Source: Icerya purchasi
Taxonomy: Eukaryota > Arthropoda > Insecta > Hemiptera > Monophlebidae
Assembly: GCA_039619475.1 (NCBI GenBank)
Contig: CM077115.1
Location: 396,896,557-396,960,556, forward strand
Direction: 5' to 3'
DNA: 64,000 nucleotides
The notes beneath the pieces are model-generated. The model saw nothing but the letters and a program-made list of their open reading frames with translations, was not told where the DNA came from and searched no databases. Of the stretch, positions 47,845 to 59,407 are shown piece by piece. Numbering within the stretch: position 1 is the stretch's first letter; every line of letters starts with the position of its first letter. A program made the position numbers and the translations under genes.

Positions 47845-48137
47845 GTAGCGCGATAGCCCAATGGTTAAGCTGTACTTGGCTACCAAACCGGAGGTGTCAT
47901 AGGTTATCGAGACTTGTTTCTTTCCGCATCCAAGTTTCTTCCAGATATATACATTCATATATATACCTAATCTGAAATTGAATAATATCTATCTGGGAAA
48001 GTGAAGGCGACTGAGAGAAAGTAACTGGCTCCGGTGTTCTCTTCAGATCCGTTAGGCTTAGTACCATTGTGGAAAGCTTATCTTCACAATTCACGATACC
48101 TTATCAGGGATATATGCGACTTACTTTACTTTTATAA
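47845..48137 (+). repeat. tRNA-derived SINE, copy C (best preserved)
   Basis: The head GTAGCGCGATAGCCCAATGG contains an A-box match (TAGCCCAATGG, 47854-47864), and 38 nt later GGTTATCGAGAC (47902-47913) matches the B box GGTTCGAGAC apart from an AT insertion that is shared with copy A. Together they form an internal RNA polymerase III promoter of tRNA origin. A body with CTAATCTGAAATTG and ATCTGGGAAAGTGAAGGCG follows, ending in a tail GCGACTTACTTTACTTTTAT. Copies A (13341-13590) and B (39041-39230) share body and tail. Length about 290 nt, normal for an insect SINE. Confidence 0.75.
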
Positions 48138-48139
48138 TA

Positions 48140-50127
48140 TAAAACATTATCAATGAAGTTAAATGTAATATATATATATATATATATATAAATACATACT
48201 GCTCGAATCTGAAATTTTCTTATCTTTCAGAGCGATTAAAGGAAATAAATATTGGGGCAATTATGTTTAAATCGGAAGGAAGCTTAACTTGGAAAATAGA
48301 AAAAGCGGGGTAGATAAAAATATTATACATGTCAAAAGGCAAGTAATAGGAAAAAATTAAAAGTATGTGTGCTTAAGACCCACAATAGAAATGAATATAC
48401 TTACTTTAACGTTTCATAATGATTGTTTTCATTAAATCATAAGCAATTATGTATTATTTTAAAGTAAAATATTGTTCTTTATTTTCTTTATTCTTTATTT
48501 TATTTCGATAAAACAATTTCCGTTACAAAATATATCGTTTATTCTTCATCGTTACTATATTCTAAACAATAGGTTTATGATAACTGAAATATGATACAAA
48601 TATTTTAGATTCAAATTTATCTAAATATCTAACATAAACCGCCTTCAAGTGTTGATCCGTACTTCGTTGTGCTTGCTGACGCAAAATTCATGCTGAATGC
48701 CGAATGCCATAGATGCTGTCAGTGCTGACGCAAAATCCGCGTTCACTGCTCGCAAATAAAAGTGTCAGACGCGCCGAAAGAAGTTTTCACTTCTATAGAA
48801 AGTATTTTAAAAAAACGATTATTATTTTTTAAATTTCTTTCGTTACATCAATATTTTTTTAATATACGTTTATATTGTAGCAATTAGTTACTCTGTTTCT
48901 ATATAAAGGAAATTAACACGCGCATGAAACAGTGTAGGAAAATCAATAATAAACCAAAGGCTATAAAAAAGGCTGAAAAGGAGAAAAAGGCAGAAACTGT
49001 AAACATTTATTATCGATGAGAGAGGAGAAGAATTAGCGATGACCAAAAAGTGTGAAACGGGTAATAATAATTAGGGCGTTGATGTAATCATTAATACGGG
49101 TGTATTTATATTTGCAAAGTCATTGCAATTTCAGTATATTTCAGATTTCCAAACAGAGACTGTGCTGACAGTTGTTTTGCTTCCATTTGTAAGGAGCCGT
49201 GATATTTAAGGCTTCAGATTTATGCAGTATTAATATAATACTAGCTTTTCTAATCGGAATATAACCTTTCTAGCGCATATTCGTTTATGTTCAGTCCATT
49301 CGACAATCGCCGCATACGGCCCGGCATTTTGCTCCCTACATCGTATTAATTTTCTTACTGTTCGTGTATTTTTAAGTTGTGATACCCCAGTGATATAGGA
49401 TTACGTACATCTTCACGTGTCTGCATACGTATTTAGTAGAAATTAAATGATTCGAGTACTTCAACAACTTGACTTAATTCGTTATAATTGCCTCTCTCCG
49501 GTTCCATTGTTATTGTTTAAACGAATGGACACTTTTTCTATTAGTTCTTTATATTTAAATCGTTTAACTCGTGTAATGTTTCGTCCCTGATTCATGATTC
49601 CTTTCTACTTCGAACAGCAATTTTTGTCTTCATTATTGATTTCCTGATCTGCGGTATCAGTTTCTTTTTTCCAGATGCTTATCTGCTGACTTCCGAACTT
49701 CCTCATATTTCTGGTACACCTATAGCCGTTCGTTTTGTGATATTCCTCTTCGTGATTCTGCGGTTAATTTTTTACATGCAATTGCTCCTTCGTTATTTCG
49801 ATTCTAAAAAATTGATGCGCAGCTCGCTACGTTTAGTTATAAATAATGGAAACTTTAAAGTTATTAATTTCTGATGACCCTTTCTCCATCATAAGTTAGA
49901 CCCTTATTCGCTACCATTGATGGCTGAGGAACAAATAGCAAAGGCTGCGACGATATTTACTACCGATCATTTTTTCCTTTTTTTTTTTTTTATTTCTTAC
50001 GTGACCCTTATGCCTTTAACGTTTTATTTGACTGAATTACGTATCTGACGAATGTGCCGTTTATAGATCTATTTTTTCGACTATCCCCCGCTGAAAGTAA
50101 CTAAGAAATTTACAAACGACCAACACC
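48140..50127. other. AT-rich DNA with possible unclassified coding scraps on the minus strand
   Basis: (TA)n at 48169-48190 opens the stretch. Between about 49160 and 49960 the minus strand contains scattered coding-like pieces (for example YQKYEEVRKSADKHLEKRN) broken by stops and shifts. This could be a decayed transposon ORF, but I found no diagnostic motif. Confidence 0.35.
48169..48190. repeat. (TA)11 microsatellite
   Basis: Perfect 22-base alternation 30 bp past the SINE tail. Confidence 0.9.
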
Positions 50128-50139
50128 GTGTTGTATTTC

Positions 50140-50502
50140 AGCTTTGTTCTTGGCCAAATGCTCGTCTGCATGGAAAGAGCGCTGGGCCTCCTGCCAGACG
50201 TTTATCCATTAAAGCCACAACTGAGTCATGGTGACCAGTGGAAAACATGTCTCGGCAGAGTTTTGTGCTCTGAGTCGGCTTCGAACAGGACGAATCATGA
50301 CTATAATATATTCCGACGAGTTCCGCCCCCTACATTCTGCCCAGCCTTTTCAGATTACCGAATGTCTCATGGAACAGCAATGGCCATGTCGCTAGCTAGC
50401 ATCGTTGCTAACTCATCGACGGCAACTGTCTTTCAGTTTATTAAAGCAACCAAGTTAATTAAAGTACTTGACCGTGTGTACTGTAATAGCTAAAAAAAAA
50501 AA
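50140..50502 (+). CDS. Open frame ending in a poly(A)-like tract; possible retroposed gene fragment
   Basis: After TTGTATTTCAG (AG at about 50138-50139) a plus-strand frame stays open for 117 codons to a TAA at 50491-50493. The first ATG gives MLVCMERALGLLPDVYPLK; the rest is mixed with no known domain (RRVPPPTFCPAFSDYRMSHG near the middle). GC content is well above its surroundings. AATTAAA at 50457-50463 is followed 29 nt later by a run of eleven A (50492-50502), the spacing of a polyadenylation signal and tail, which suggests a reverse-transcribed insert. I could not define a target-site duplication or a 5' end. Alternatively an exon behind the TTTCAG. Confidence 0.28.
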
Positions 50503-53500
50503 CATTATTAGGAAGTTTAAAAAATCATTCCGGCACATCATTAAATCTAGGGAGCGCATTATGAGAAATTTATTTTTTTTATACGTTTAGGAAAATTCCT
50601 AGCCCCCTGTATAGTGAATTTGCTGATAAAATTTTATTTTGTGTAATATTATTCCCTTTTTGGCGCAACAACCTAACATTGTGGGCTGGTGTTTAGATGT
50701 CCATCGATGATTAAAAAAAAAAGAAAAAAGAGGATAACAATTTTTCCAAAATTACAAATGCGGCGTGTCAATTTTAAATGTATTTATTTCTCATTAATTT
50801 AGATAATTGTTCAATTTTCATTAGATTTCTAAACTGTCCAAATATAGTCTTACGATAATTTGGTTGCGTAGAGTCAACGGGTGTAAAATTAAAATGTTAG
50901 CCTTCGCGATCGGTAGTGCCCATTACAATTGAATCGGTGCTACCATCAACCCCGTTATTGTACGTATGAATTTTTATAATTCATCTAATTATTATTAAAT
51001 TGTTTTTTTGGAACATATCTTTTTTCGAATAGTTTCAAATGACGTAAGAAAACAGGAGAGAACATTTGGTTTTTGTATTGAGAACAGAAATTAAACGTAT
51101 TCCAACTAAAAAATGTTCTCGGAAATATAATAACGAAAGGCGACGCAGAATTATTTAAAATAAAAAGTGGAGGACTTGCAATATTAGAGAACTGACAAGT
51201 CTTACCGAGGCACAACAAACAAGAAAAAGAACTAGACAAAATTTGTGCATTTCATTTTTTTTTTTCTTTTTCTACTCGTATTTCAAATTCAGTCTTCGTT
51301 GCGTGATTGAAGTTTATAATAAAATCAACAAGCACTGTTGAAAATCATCCAGTTATGCAGGAGGTCTGCAGTTCAATCGTTGCTAAACCTTATTAAAAGT
51401 ATTCGACGTGCTTTCGTCGCTATTACTATCCAGCCGATACCGCTCATTTCAAAATCCCAAAAAAAAACAAAAAAAAACAAAAAACAAAAATTCTATCAAG
51501 GTGTTGCTAAATGTACTACTTAATTAGGTGTTTGCTACATGGTGGAAATTTTTCCAAGTGATCGAATTCGAAAGTTCGTTACAATTTTACACCGAGATCA
51601 CTTTAGTGTAGTTTGCTGAAAATCGATTTTCAGCGTGCGAGACTAAAATCAATTGTCGCTTTGCTAAAGTGTTGCATTGTACATCGTTTTTACGTGAAAG
51701 ATATTTCGTGTTTGAAGGTTTCTTATCGATCCCAATAAAATATTTGTTATTGTCGATCTTAAAAGTGGTGCCGATGAGACGATTTTTAGGTATTATATTC
51801 TTCGCTTTATTTTCGGAAGTTCTGTGGGACTTTTTCGGTGCTTGTTCACTTGTTGTTTTCTCGGATACCCGTATTTATCGTGCGATTACAAAATCGTCGC
51901 TTCTCTTTCGAACGTCCTGTCTTCCGAATGTCATCCGCCATAGTTAACTCAACCGAACTGAGTAAATTTTATCGAGAACCCGAAAGTGTTAATCTACGAG
52001 AGCCGGAGGTTAGTTGACGATTGAATTTAGCGTTTATGCGATTTTTCGATTTTTTCGCCGATAAAATCGCAGTTTATCGGCCGATGACGATGTTAAATTA
52101 ATGTCTGGTGTTTCCAGTTTGTCACTGTCAACATGTAAAAATAAGGAAAAAACACACAGGCGCAATGGTTGCCTGCCAGTGGCACAGTATCCGATGAAGC
52201 AATATCTATCGGCGATCTGAGCAAAAGAGTAATGCGATAGAGACATTGTAAGGGGGAATATTTGAAACCGGATTGAACGGATAGCCGCTGGAATTGCAAG
52301 CGAATCGCCAGTACTTTCCCTAACGGGTCACGTAAGAGATCATCCGCTATTCAGAGCTGTACACTGATCTATTCGAGAGGAGTTGTGTTACTTTTTCAGT
52401 TTCTAGCGCGACTGTGAAAAGACCGCATATCACAGCGATCTCAGTGATGGTAGCAAGAACGCAACACTAGTCCCATTCTATCGCGCGCTCCTAAAAATAG
52501 CACCGCTCCTATCTTTTACGCACCTCATACGTTCGCAGGCTTTTTGATGACTCTTTTTAGCGTCATCAAAGTATTGATTTCATTTCCTAGTGACCGAATA
52601 TGTCACTAGAAGTTGCAAATACCATTCGTAAAATCGCGACAAACATTAGTGTTAAAAGAGCAAGGAATTTTTTCTCGCATGCTACATTGAATTAGTTCTT
52701 TTTCTTTTTATTTCCTCCTACGTACACCTTTGCCGGATGTCCTAAAAGCTGAAAAGGAAAGAAGAATTATTAAAACATACTATATTTTTTTTTAATATTT
52801 GCCGAAAATTAAATTGAAGTAATACGTATATATTAAATAACTGTTTGTAAAAAATCGTAGACATTTTTTTTTCCATAACGTTTTTATATATCGGTTACAT
52901 TCGCAACATTTAAAAATTGCCTAGGGTATAAAAGACCTTATATTATGTCGTTAATTTAATCGAAAACTCCGTAATTTTCGCATCGTTTAGCATACTAGTA
53001 ATAATTCAGTGGGAAACCGCCATATAGTTACACGCCTATTAAGGTTTTTCCGAGTAATTAAAGCGACTTATCATCAGAGTGTGTGATTTTCGATTTTTAG
53101 TTATTTGGGAAAACGATATTAATAGAGCAGTGCTTGCGAAGAATATTGAAAAAAAATCAGCGGATGAATTTATTTACCTTTTAAGAGAAACCAAAATAAA
53201 ATGTTGATTAAATGAAATCTCTAGACCACGAATAGTAAACAAACGGTACAGATGGAAAAAAATAATTACGATGTGGGAATTTAAAATAAAAATATGACTT
53301 GTTCTGAAAATTATGCTTTTTTGCATCTGTATTAAATATGCGATTATAAGGCGGCACGGATAGTAAGACAATCAGTGTCAACCAATCGGAGGCGAGCACG
53401 TAGATGCGTGTAATTTTCTTTTTTTTTTTTTTTGACATAATATAATCATTTACCTCACTTTTGTTCCGGAGATGGTCAGTGCTCGCCTGTTCGAAACACG

Positions 53501-54654
53501 CAATATGTCTGACGTGACTAGATGTTAGCCAAGCCAAAAAAACAAAACAAAAAAACTACTTAATAAAAAAAAAATACAATAAAAAACTGACGTGGTTTCA
53601 CCGAAAATAATAGCACTGTTGTATCTACGAAACCGCGAACGTTTTATATTTATGCGATATATATTAATGACTATTTTTTAAGGTCGGGAGTAATATGAAA
53701 AATCATGTAACTTTTTCGTGCCGATCCTATATGAAAACCAACTCTTCTATAATTCTTTTAGAAGACTAATAATGTGGTGGTCTAAGGGATGTCCCATAAG
53801 AAGGAGAGTTTATGTAACTCTATAGATATTAACATTTCTCTACGCTGGGAGGAAAAATTATTTTTAAAGCTTTTATATATCGAAAGAGCTTTGGAAAAGC
53901 TATTACTGAAGCCCCGCGATAGAGCGAATTGAAAAAAAAAAAAAAACAAACATAAAACCGTACATTTCAACTTTTATTCGTGTCTTTTTTGAGCTTAATA
54001 ATATCGCAATTACTAATAGACAAATTGTAAATAGGTGTCGCGGTGTTAAATCCCCCAATACATCCGCATTAAAATGACGCGCAGTCAATCAAAAATTACG
54101 TAGAGAAGATTATATTACTCAGAGGCCAGGGAGTAGAAAATAGAATTTCGGATTATCAGAGTGATGAACGATGGATGCAGTTGATTAAAATAGAGCGATA
54201 TGGACGTTGGGATTTAAGATGTAAGAGAATACGGTGTTCATCATTTTACCTCGCAGTTTGATTGGATCGGCTTTTTCGAAAGAGATTAAAAATTTTTGCA
54301 TACTTATTTCATTTTCCATATTTATCTGTTTTCAGTTTTTGAATAATACAAATCATCATCGTTCACAATGAGAAGTGTTTTGTATACTCATTGCGTTTTA
54401 CTATGTGGACCTTCTCGTAAACGATTTTAGAAAGTGTATCATAATCTGTAGAAAACTACAAAGTTATTTATGTATGTTTTGTCGTTAAATTAAAACAAAA
54501 AAAAAAAAAAAAAAATCACTAAGGTCATCAAAAGTTTTCAAACTTTACGGCGGAATTTACACAGTCTTAGTTAATATTCTGTATTATCATCAGTGGCAGA
54601 GGATAAAATAGAAATTGATACCACGGAGGAATCGTGAAATATAAGTTACCGTGA
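50503..54654. other. Long stretch without an identified gene
   Basis: Includes a 92-codon frame at 51669-51947 whose internal ATG (51774) gives MRRFLGIIFFALFSEVLWDF, signal-peptide-like but with no splice donor or known domain. A-rich CAAAAAA units at 51457-51488. A GC-richer patch at 51540-52450 has short overlapping frames. T-run at about 53419-53435. Nothing assignable. Confidence 0.4.
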
Positions 54655-54969
54655 AGAATTAAGATAATTCTAGACCCTATCGGACTTTTGTGTACTATCG
54701 AATTAATTCGAAATGATTTAAAAATTATAACTGGCTGGCAATTGAAATGTAAACTGGTTTACAGCGTATTGCAATCGGTATTCGACGCGCTATTTAACAA
54801 AATTCTTTACCATGTCAATCTTTCAATAGATTTTATTTCTATTTTTTTGGGCGCGCCAGCGGCCTTGACCCAACAACATGTTAAATTAAGAGATAGATCG
54901 CCAGGCGGTCAAAAGAAATGGAAGTCACAAAGAACAGCTGTAGCGGAACAACTGAAAAATAGATTTTAA
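54655..54969 (+). CDS. 105-codon open frame, possibly from an LTR retrotransposon
   Basis: A plus-strand frame open from a TGA at 54652-54654 to a TAA at 54967-54969, long for DNA this AT-rich. It starts RIKIILDPIGLLCTIE; the DPIGLL word resembles the DPLGLLSP motif that follows the reverse transcriptase in Bel/Pao-type LTR retrotransposons, though the residues after it do not match well. It ends LRDRSPGGQKKWKSQR and TAVAEQLKNRF, basic and protein-like. There is no ATG in frame. A second reading is a terminal exon starting after GCGCGCCAG at 54861-54863. Function unknown. Confidence 0.25.
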   Translation, partial: RIKIILDPIGLLCTIELIRNDLKIITGWQLKCKLVYSVLQSVFDALFNKILYHVNLSIDFISIFLGAPAALTQQHVKLRDRSPGGQKKWKSQRTAVAEQLKNRF

Positions 54970-55334
54970 CGGATAATCATGGGAATGCTGTGTTCACAAT
55001 CTTATATTACACATAATTAAAATTAAAACGGACGAATTGACTAAATATTATCAAATTAACACGAAGTTAGATAAATTTTAGTAGATGCCTAGCAAAAATT
55101 ATTAAACTACTGAAGAGCACTATTCTGTGTGCTGCGTTTTGTTTTTATTATTTATAAATTTAATTTTAAAAATCGTCCCGGTGTTTCATCCGCAATATTT
55201 GAGAAAAAACATGTACACGTCAACAATTATATGTACAACCTTAAACCATCGCTTATTTTTTTTTTTATAGTTTCGTAACCGAGCTGTTTTCATTCCTTAT
55301 TCTACAAACAAACTATAATTTTGAAAATCCTTTC

Positions 55335-55336
<2 letters not shown>

Positions 55337-55416
<80 letters not shown>
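55337..55416. repeat. (TA)40 microsatellite, 80 bp
   Basis: The longest perfect simple repeat in the window. Self-complementary, able to extrude as a cruciform, and likely to vary in length or be mis-assembled. Confidence 0.97.
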
Positions 55417-55421
<5 letters not shown>

Positions 55422-56169
55422 GGAAGATTATAAGATTTTTCATCGGGGCGGAGGCAGATCGAAAAAGATATTTTGGCTATATGGAAAGCATTTTCTTAAA
55501 ACCAGAGAAATACTAGCTTTTTAAATAATTTGCAATTCATTTTCAAAAAAAGTTTTCGGCATAAAATTTACAGTGAAAATATTAAAAATTGCGCCTGTTT
55601 TATGCGGAATTATACAGTGAATAATTGTTACTTCTATTTTAAGAAAAACTACACTTTAATGTTTTTTTGTTTTTTTTTTTTTTTATTTTGTAAAGACTTT
55701 ATATGAAATCAAAAAAAGTACATTTCCTTCAAATTTCTAGAGACAGTTATCTTATTTTTTTCAACAATTTTCCGGTTTGTTGATTTTTTTCAAATTCTCC
55801 CAGACGAAAAGAAGGAACGCCCCTCACCGGTCTGTTGGCGTCCGAGACTGATACGTACCGCACTCAGATGATCTAAACCGGTACAGCACTTTTTTTTTTT
55901 TTTTCTGTTCGATAACTTAAATGTTGTGCAGATTAATTATAAATTCGGGGAAAAGGTATGAAAAAATGCTTAGTAAAAGACCAAATTGAAAGGAAAAAAA
56001 ACGTAATTGACAAAAATAATAATAAACGGAAAAGCAAACGAAACAAAGACCAATTAAATAATTGCTGTGCAACCGCGCTTTTCCCTCTGCATAGCAACCG
56101 GTTATCATGGTTTTATAACTCGAGTTCCATGGAAACACACAAACGTCGTATATAACAGGGGGGATTTCG

Positions 56170-56252
56170 GTGATTGGGTTCTACTATTTTTCAATGATAG
56201 CAGATTTTTCCGTGATTGGGTCCTATTATTTTTCAATGATGGCAGATTTTTC
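56170..56252. repeat. Two-copy tandem repeat, 42-bp period
   Basis: GTGATTGGGTTCTACTATTT and the following bases at 56170-56210 recur at 56212-56252 with three substitutions. Confidence 0.9.
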
Positions 56253-56470
56253 CGCATTATAATAAGTATTATTATACTTACGCATACATTCGTATATAAA
56301 ATTAAGTCTCTACGGCAGTAATGAAAAAAAATTATCATCGGTTTCTTGAGAATAAGATACGCAACGTGTGTTACGAGAATATTTTTGCCAGATTTTTTTT
56401 TATCGCGTGGCCTAGAAGAAATGATCAATTTTACTTTGAATCGTTGCGCGTAAGAAAATATTTTTCAAAA

Positions 56471-56581
56471 ATGGACTTGGCTGATGATGAGCTGAGTTAA
56501 GATTCTTTGTCCGAGGAACGAGACGACCCGACAGCAGTTATCATCGGGATAAAGTGCAAGTTGTGTACTCCTATAGTGTAG
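56471..56581 (+). pseudogene. Short coding-like frame with one internal stop
   Basis: ATG gives MDLADDELS, then TAA at 56498-56500, then the same frame continues DSLSEERDDPTAVIIGIKC and ends LCTPIV with TAG. The acidic N-terminal look and continuity across the stop suggest a decayed gene. Acidic starts of this sort are common in DDE transposases such as piggyBac relatives, but no catalytic region follows, so I make no assignment. Confidence 0.18.
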
Positions 56582-57014
56582 CGTTTCCTTTAAAAACGAT
56601 TCGGCTAATGCGTGTAAACTAATCAGTGTGTTTTAACATACGTTATGCCAGTTATTGTTTAATCTGGAGACAAATGAAAGTGAGCAAACAAAAAAATCAA
56701 AGTGTGACGACTTTGGTCGATCCGTACACCTGCCGGAATAACTCAGTGCCCTTTTTGTGTCCGAGTGTCGCGCCTCCGTATGATTTGTTATTGAAGTCGG
56801 ATCGGCAAACAAAGGCTACGAAGAATTAATGTTACTCGGCTTCTCCGTGTAAGATGTATTAAGAGTTGCTACGATCGTCTCGGCTGTGTCAATAAATCGT
56901 AATCCGCTCGGCCGATACTTTGACTTGTAACACATCTTTCGAATATTTACAAAAACAGCCGCGATCATTACTTCCAATCAATAACACAAGTTGTACAACT
57001 CTCACTGAATAAAC

Positions 57015-57161
57015 ATGAATTCTCCGTTGTTGTCTCTGAAGGAATTAAAGGACTCCGATGCACCTGTAAAGGTTTTGATTACTTTAAAAGGAGGAAGGCG
57101 AAGGTGTGGTGTGTGTCTTTACTGTTCAAAATGTTTCGTTCTCTGTGTTCACGAAATGTAG
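57015..57161 (+). CDS. Small ATG open frame with a cysteine-rich end (weak)
   Basis: ATG with A at -3 opens a 48-codon frame starting MNSPLLSLKELKDSDAPVK and ending CGVCLYCSKCFVLCVHEM. CxxCxxCxxC spacing could bind metal, but the frame is short. A donor-like word, CCT|GTAAAG, sits 45 nt in, so only the first 15 codons may be exonic. Confidence 0.15.
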   Translation: MNSPLLSLKELKDSDAPVKVLITLKGGRRRCGVCLYCSKCFVLCVHEM

Positions 57162-58216
57162 CATCTAAACTGTAACTTCTGGCATTTGTCGAGAGAAGCG
57201 TAGTTTCCGACACATTCTATACCTTCGTTATCACTTTTTTTTTTTTTTTTTTTAATACAAAGGCTCTGCCGTTTCATATATGGCTTTCTTTGCTTTTAAT
57301 GTAGAATTATCGCCGAGTCTAATTTATCGAATTACCCATGCAATAATTACGCGACCTGCCAATTTATATACCTTTGAATGAATTATCGCATTACTTGGCT
57401 CGCCCGGCCGATGAGTAATTTTAAAAATTAGTTCTGGCTGAATGATCTCTGTTAGCAAACCGTAAAAATTTTTTAAAAAAAGTGTTTCAAAAAATATAAA
57501 AAAAAAAAATAAAAATCTGTCTCGTAATCAAATCATCAGACATTTTCAAAGAAGGTAATACGGAAATTAAATTTTTAACATCGAGTTAATATATTGTAAA
57601 AGATAAATCTCCAAAAAAAAAAAAAACCCGACATACATACATATATAGAAGTGGAAAAATATCAACGAAAAAAAAAAAAAAACAAACAATAAAGCTCCCG
57701 CGACGATGAAAAAAATTGAAACAAATCTGTTAAAAGGAGAAAGTAAAATCGAAATAAAACATATCGTCGACATCGACGCTCGCGACTGGGAAACATCGGA
57801 AAACGATCGACTCTGCCGATCGCCTGCGAGCACATTTAATTGATAAGCGTAACTCTTTTCCTGATTATATCTAAATCATCGTTTAGCCTATTAGATTAAT
57901 AATCATGTCCGCCCGAAAGGTTACAGCAGTGGTAAAAACTGTCGCCCAGAAAGTGCATTTCGGTAACATTTTCAATGAGCGAATCGGAGTAGAATGAAAA
58001 ACGAAACAAATGAGAAGGGGCAGCAACAACCGGTTTTTGGAAAAACCGAATGTTATGGGACTTGTCTTTATTAAACGGAGAATGAAACTTGGGTACCGAT
58101 AAAGATGGCTGTAGCAGCTGAAGCCAAAAATAAAAAATAGAAAAAGCGGTAAATTTTTAATATTTTTCACTTCAAGTTTGACAGAAGTATTTTTATTAAT
58201 AATTATAAAATAAAAG
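57162..58216. other. AT-rich non-coding stretch
   Basis: T-run at about 57235-57253 and A-runs at about 57614-57627 and 57669-57682. A minus-strand frame of 114 codons (57883-58227) starts at TTG, is hydrophobic and low-complexity in its first half, and has no recognised domain. Confidence 0.4.
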
Positions 58217-58471
58217 ATGAAAAGCAAAAAAAAAAATGTCTACTTTTACATAGGCGGTTTTAAAAAAGGCTTCACAGGTGGTCGGATGTGCAATATGGGA
58301 CTGCCCCGAAAAATACCTAAACCGGTAATAAATGGGTTTAAAGATGAGATAGTTCCGTCAACGGGAGTCGATGCTGGTTTTCGGCACAATTATGAAATCA
58401 GCAGAACTTTCGTCTCGAATCTCAGCAAAGGAACCGCGGCGATGATAGTCGTTCGGGAGCTTGTCGCGTAG
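58217..58471 (+). CDS. 84-codon ATG open frame, hypothetical
   Basis: A genuine ATG with A at -3 opens a frame running to TAG at 58469-58471. The start is lysine-rich because of an A-run; the remainder (GGFKKGFTGGRMCNMGLPRK, then GFKDEIVPSTGVDAGF and KGTAAMIVVRELVA) is protein-like but matches nothing I know. It leads into the GC-rich island at 58.44 kb, so it could also be 5' flanking sequence. Confidence 0.2.
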   Translation: MKSKKKNVYFYIGGFKKGFTGGRMCNMGLPRKIPKPVINGFKDEIVPSTGVDAGFRHNYEISRTFVSNLSKGTAAMIVVRELVA

Positions 58472-58918
58472 AAGTCTCAATCGCGGAAAGGCCGCTTCCC
58501 GCCGTGCGGATCTCTCGGTGGGTGGGATTTGATCTATTGGCCGTATCAAAGCGATCCACACCGCCGTTGGCACCACCTCGTCCGGCAGTGGGCCGAGTAA
58601 GAGAATTGAGTTCGGGCGTCGGCGTTCGGGACGCGACCGGAGAGCTCCTGCCGGCCCGGCACGCACACTGCCGTCGCCGCGCTCGTCCCATCCTCGATCT
58701 TATCATTGCCCGCGTAATCATATCACTCTGCCGCCTCTAATAGCGCGCCGGCTAACCTTTCATTAGCGGCCGCGTCGCCCGCACGCGCACGCTCGCCGCC
58801 GCCGCGTCGTCGCAGTCGCACCGGCAGCGATCCGAGCTACGGGCGAGCGGACCGCGCGCACACCGACGCGAATCTCGCGTAGCGTCGCGTCCCGTACCGC
58901 CGAGAGAGGCGCGTTCGC

Positions 58919-58980
58919 GTGCGCGCGTGTGCGAACGGCCGGGCCGGCGGGGGCCGCGCGTGTGCGTGTGCGTACGCGCG
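58919..58980. repeat. Alternating GC/GT tracts (Z-DNA-prone)
   Basis: GTGCGCGCGTGTGCG and, 30 bp on, GCGCGTGTGCGTGTGCGTAC within the CpG island. Such tracts near promoters can absorb negative supercoiling. Confidence 0.6.
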
Positions 58981-59368
58981 GTCTCGGACCAGCGGAAGGG
59001 GGCGGTTCGCGCGACCGGGAAGGGGTAGCGATATGGCTTGATGCGCGATGGGTGTAATTTATTCGTGATATTCTTATTTCGGATCGGCGTCGCGTCAGAT
59101 CGGATCATCGGATCTGATAATAGCAGCTCCGTCTCGATACTCTGATACAACACACATCGCTTGTTTACTCCGCGGGCCGCTAATTTAATTCGGCCGTCGA
59201 TAATTTCTCCGCGTGTCGATATCGCAAGAAGCGCGCGGGTGCCATCGCTACCGGCTTCACTTTTCGCTTTTTTCTTTCGCGAGACCGCTGTTAATTTTAA
59301 CATACAATAATCCGATTTCCCGATTTTCCACCGAAACGATACCGCTACATAGTTTTCTCTGTCGTTCG

Positions 59369-59373
59369 CTCTC

Positions 59374-59404
<31 letters not shown>
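59369..59404. repeat. (CT)n / GAGA tract
   Basis: CTCTCTCA followed by 28 bases of perfect CT (59377-59404), in the island's 3' half. Confidence 0.95.

Positions 59405-59407
<3 letters not shown>

Larger units (their letters stand above)
54970..56470. other. AT-rich non-coding stretch with a long TA tract and a tandem repeat
   Basis: Holds the 80-bp TA run and the 42-bp tandem duplication, plus T-runs at about 55669-55684 and 55890-55904. No credible frame: the 67-codon frame at 55321 is mostly the TA repeat. Confidence 0.5.

Noticed and set aside
55321..55524. 67-codon frame starting in a TA tract
   Set aside because: Half of it is translated TA repeat (YIYIYI); not a gene.
57530..57560. 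CTGATGA on the minus strand followed by GAGAC, possible true hammerhead
   Set aside because: The GAAA box is replaced by GAGA and no outer stem pairs, so it is a chance occurrence of the heptamer.
58752..59303. Longest open frame in the window, 183 codons on the minus strand
   Set aside because: It lies in the most GC-rich DNA, is arginine-rich and low-complexity, overlaps frames on the other strand, and shows no domain. Base composition explains it.
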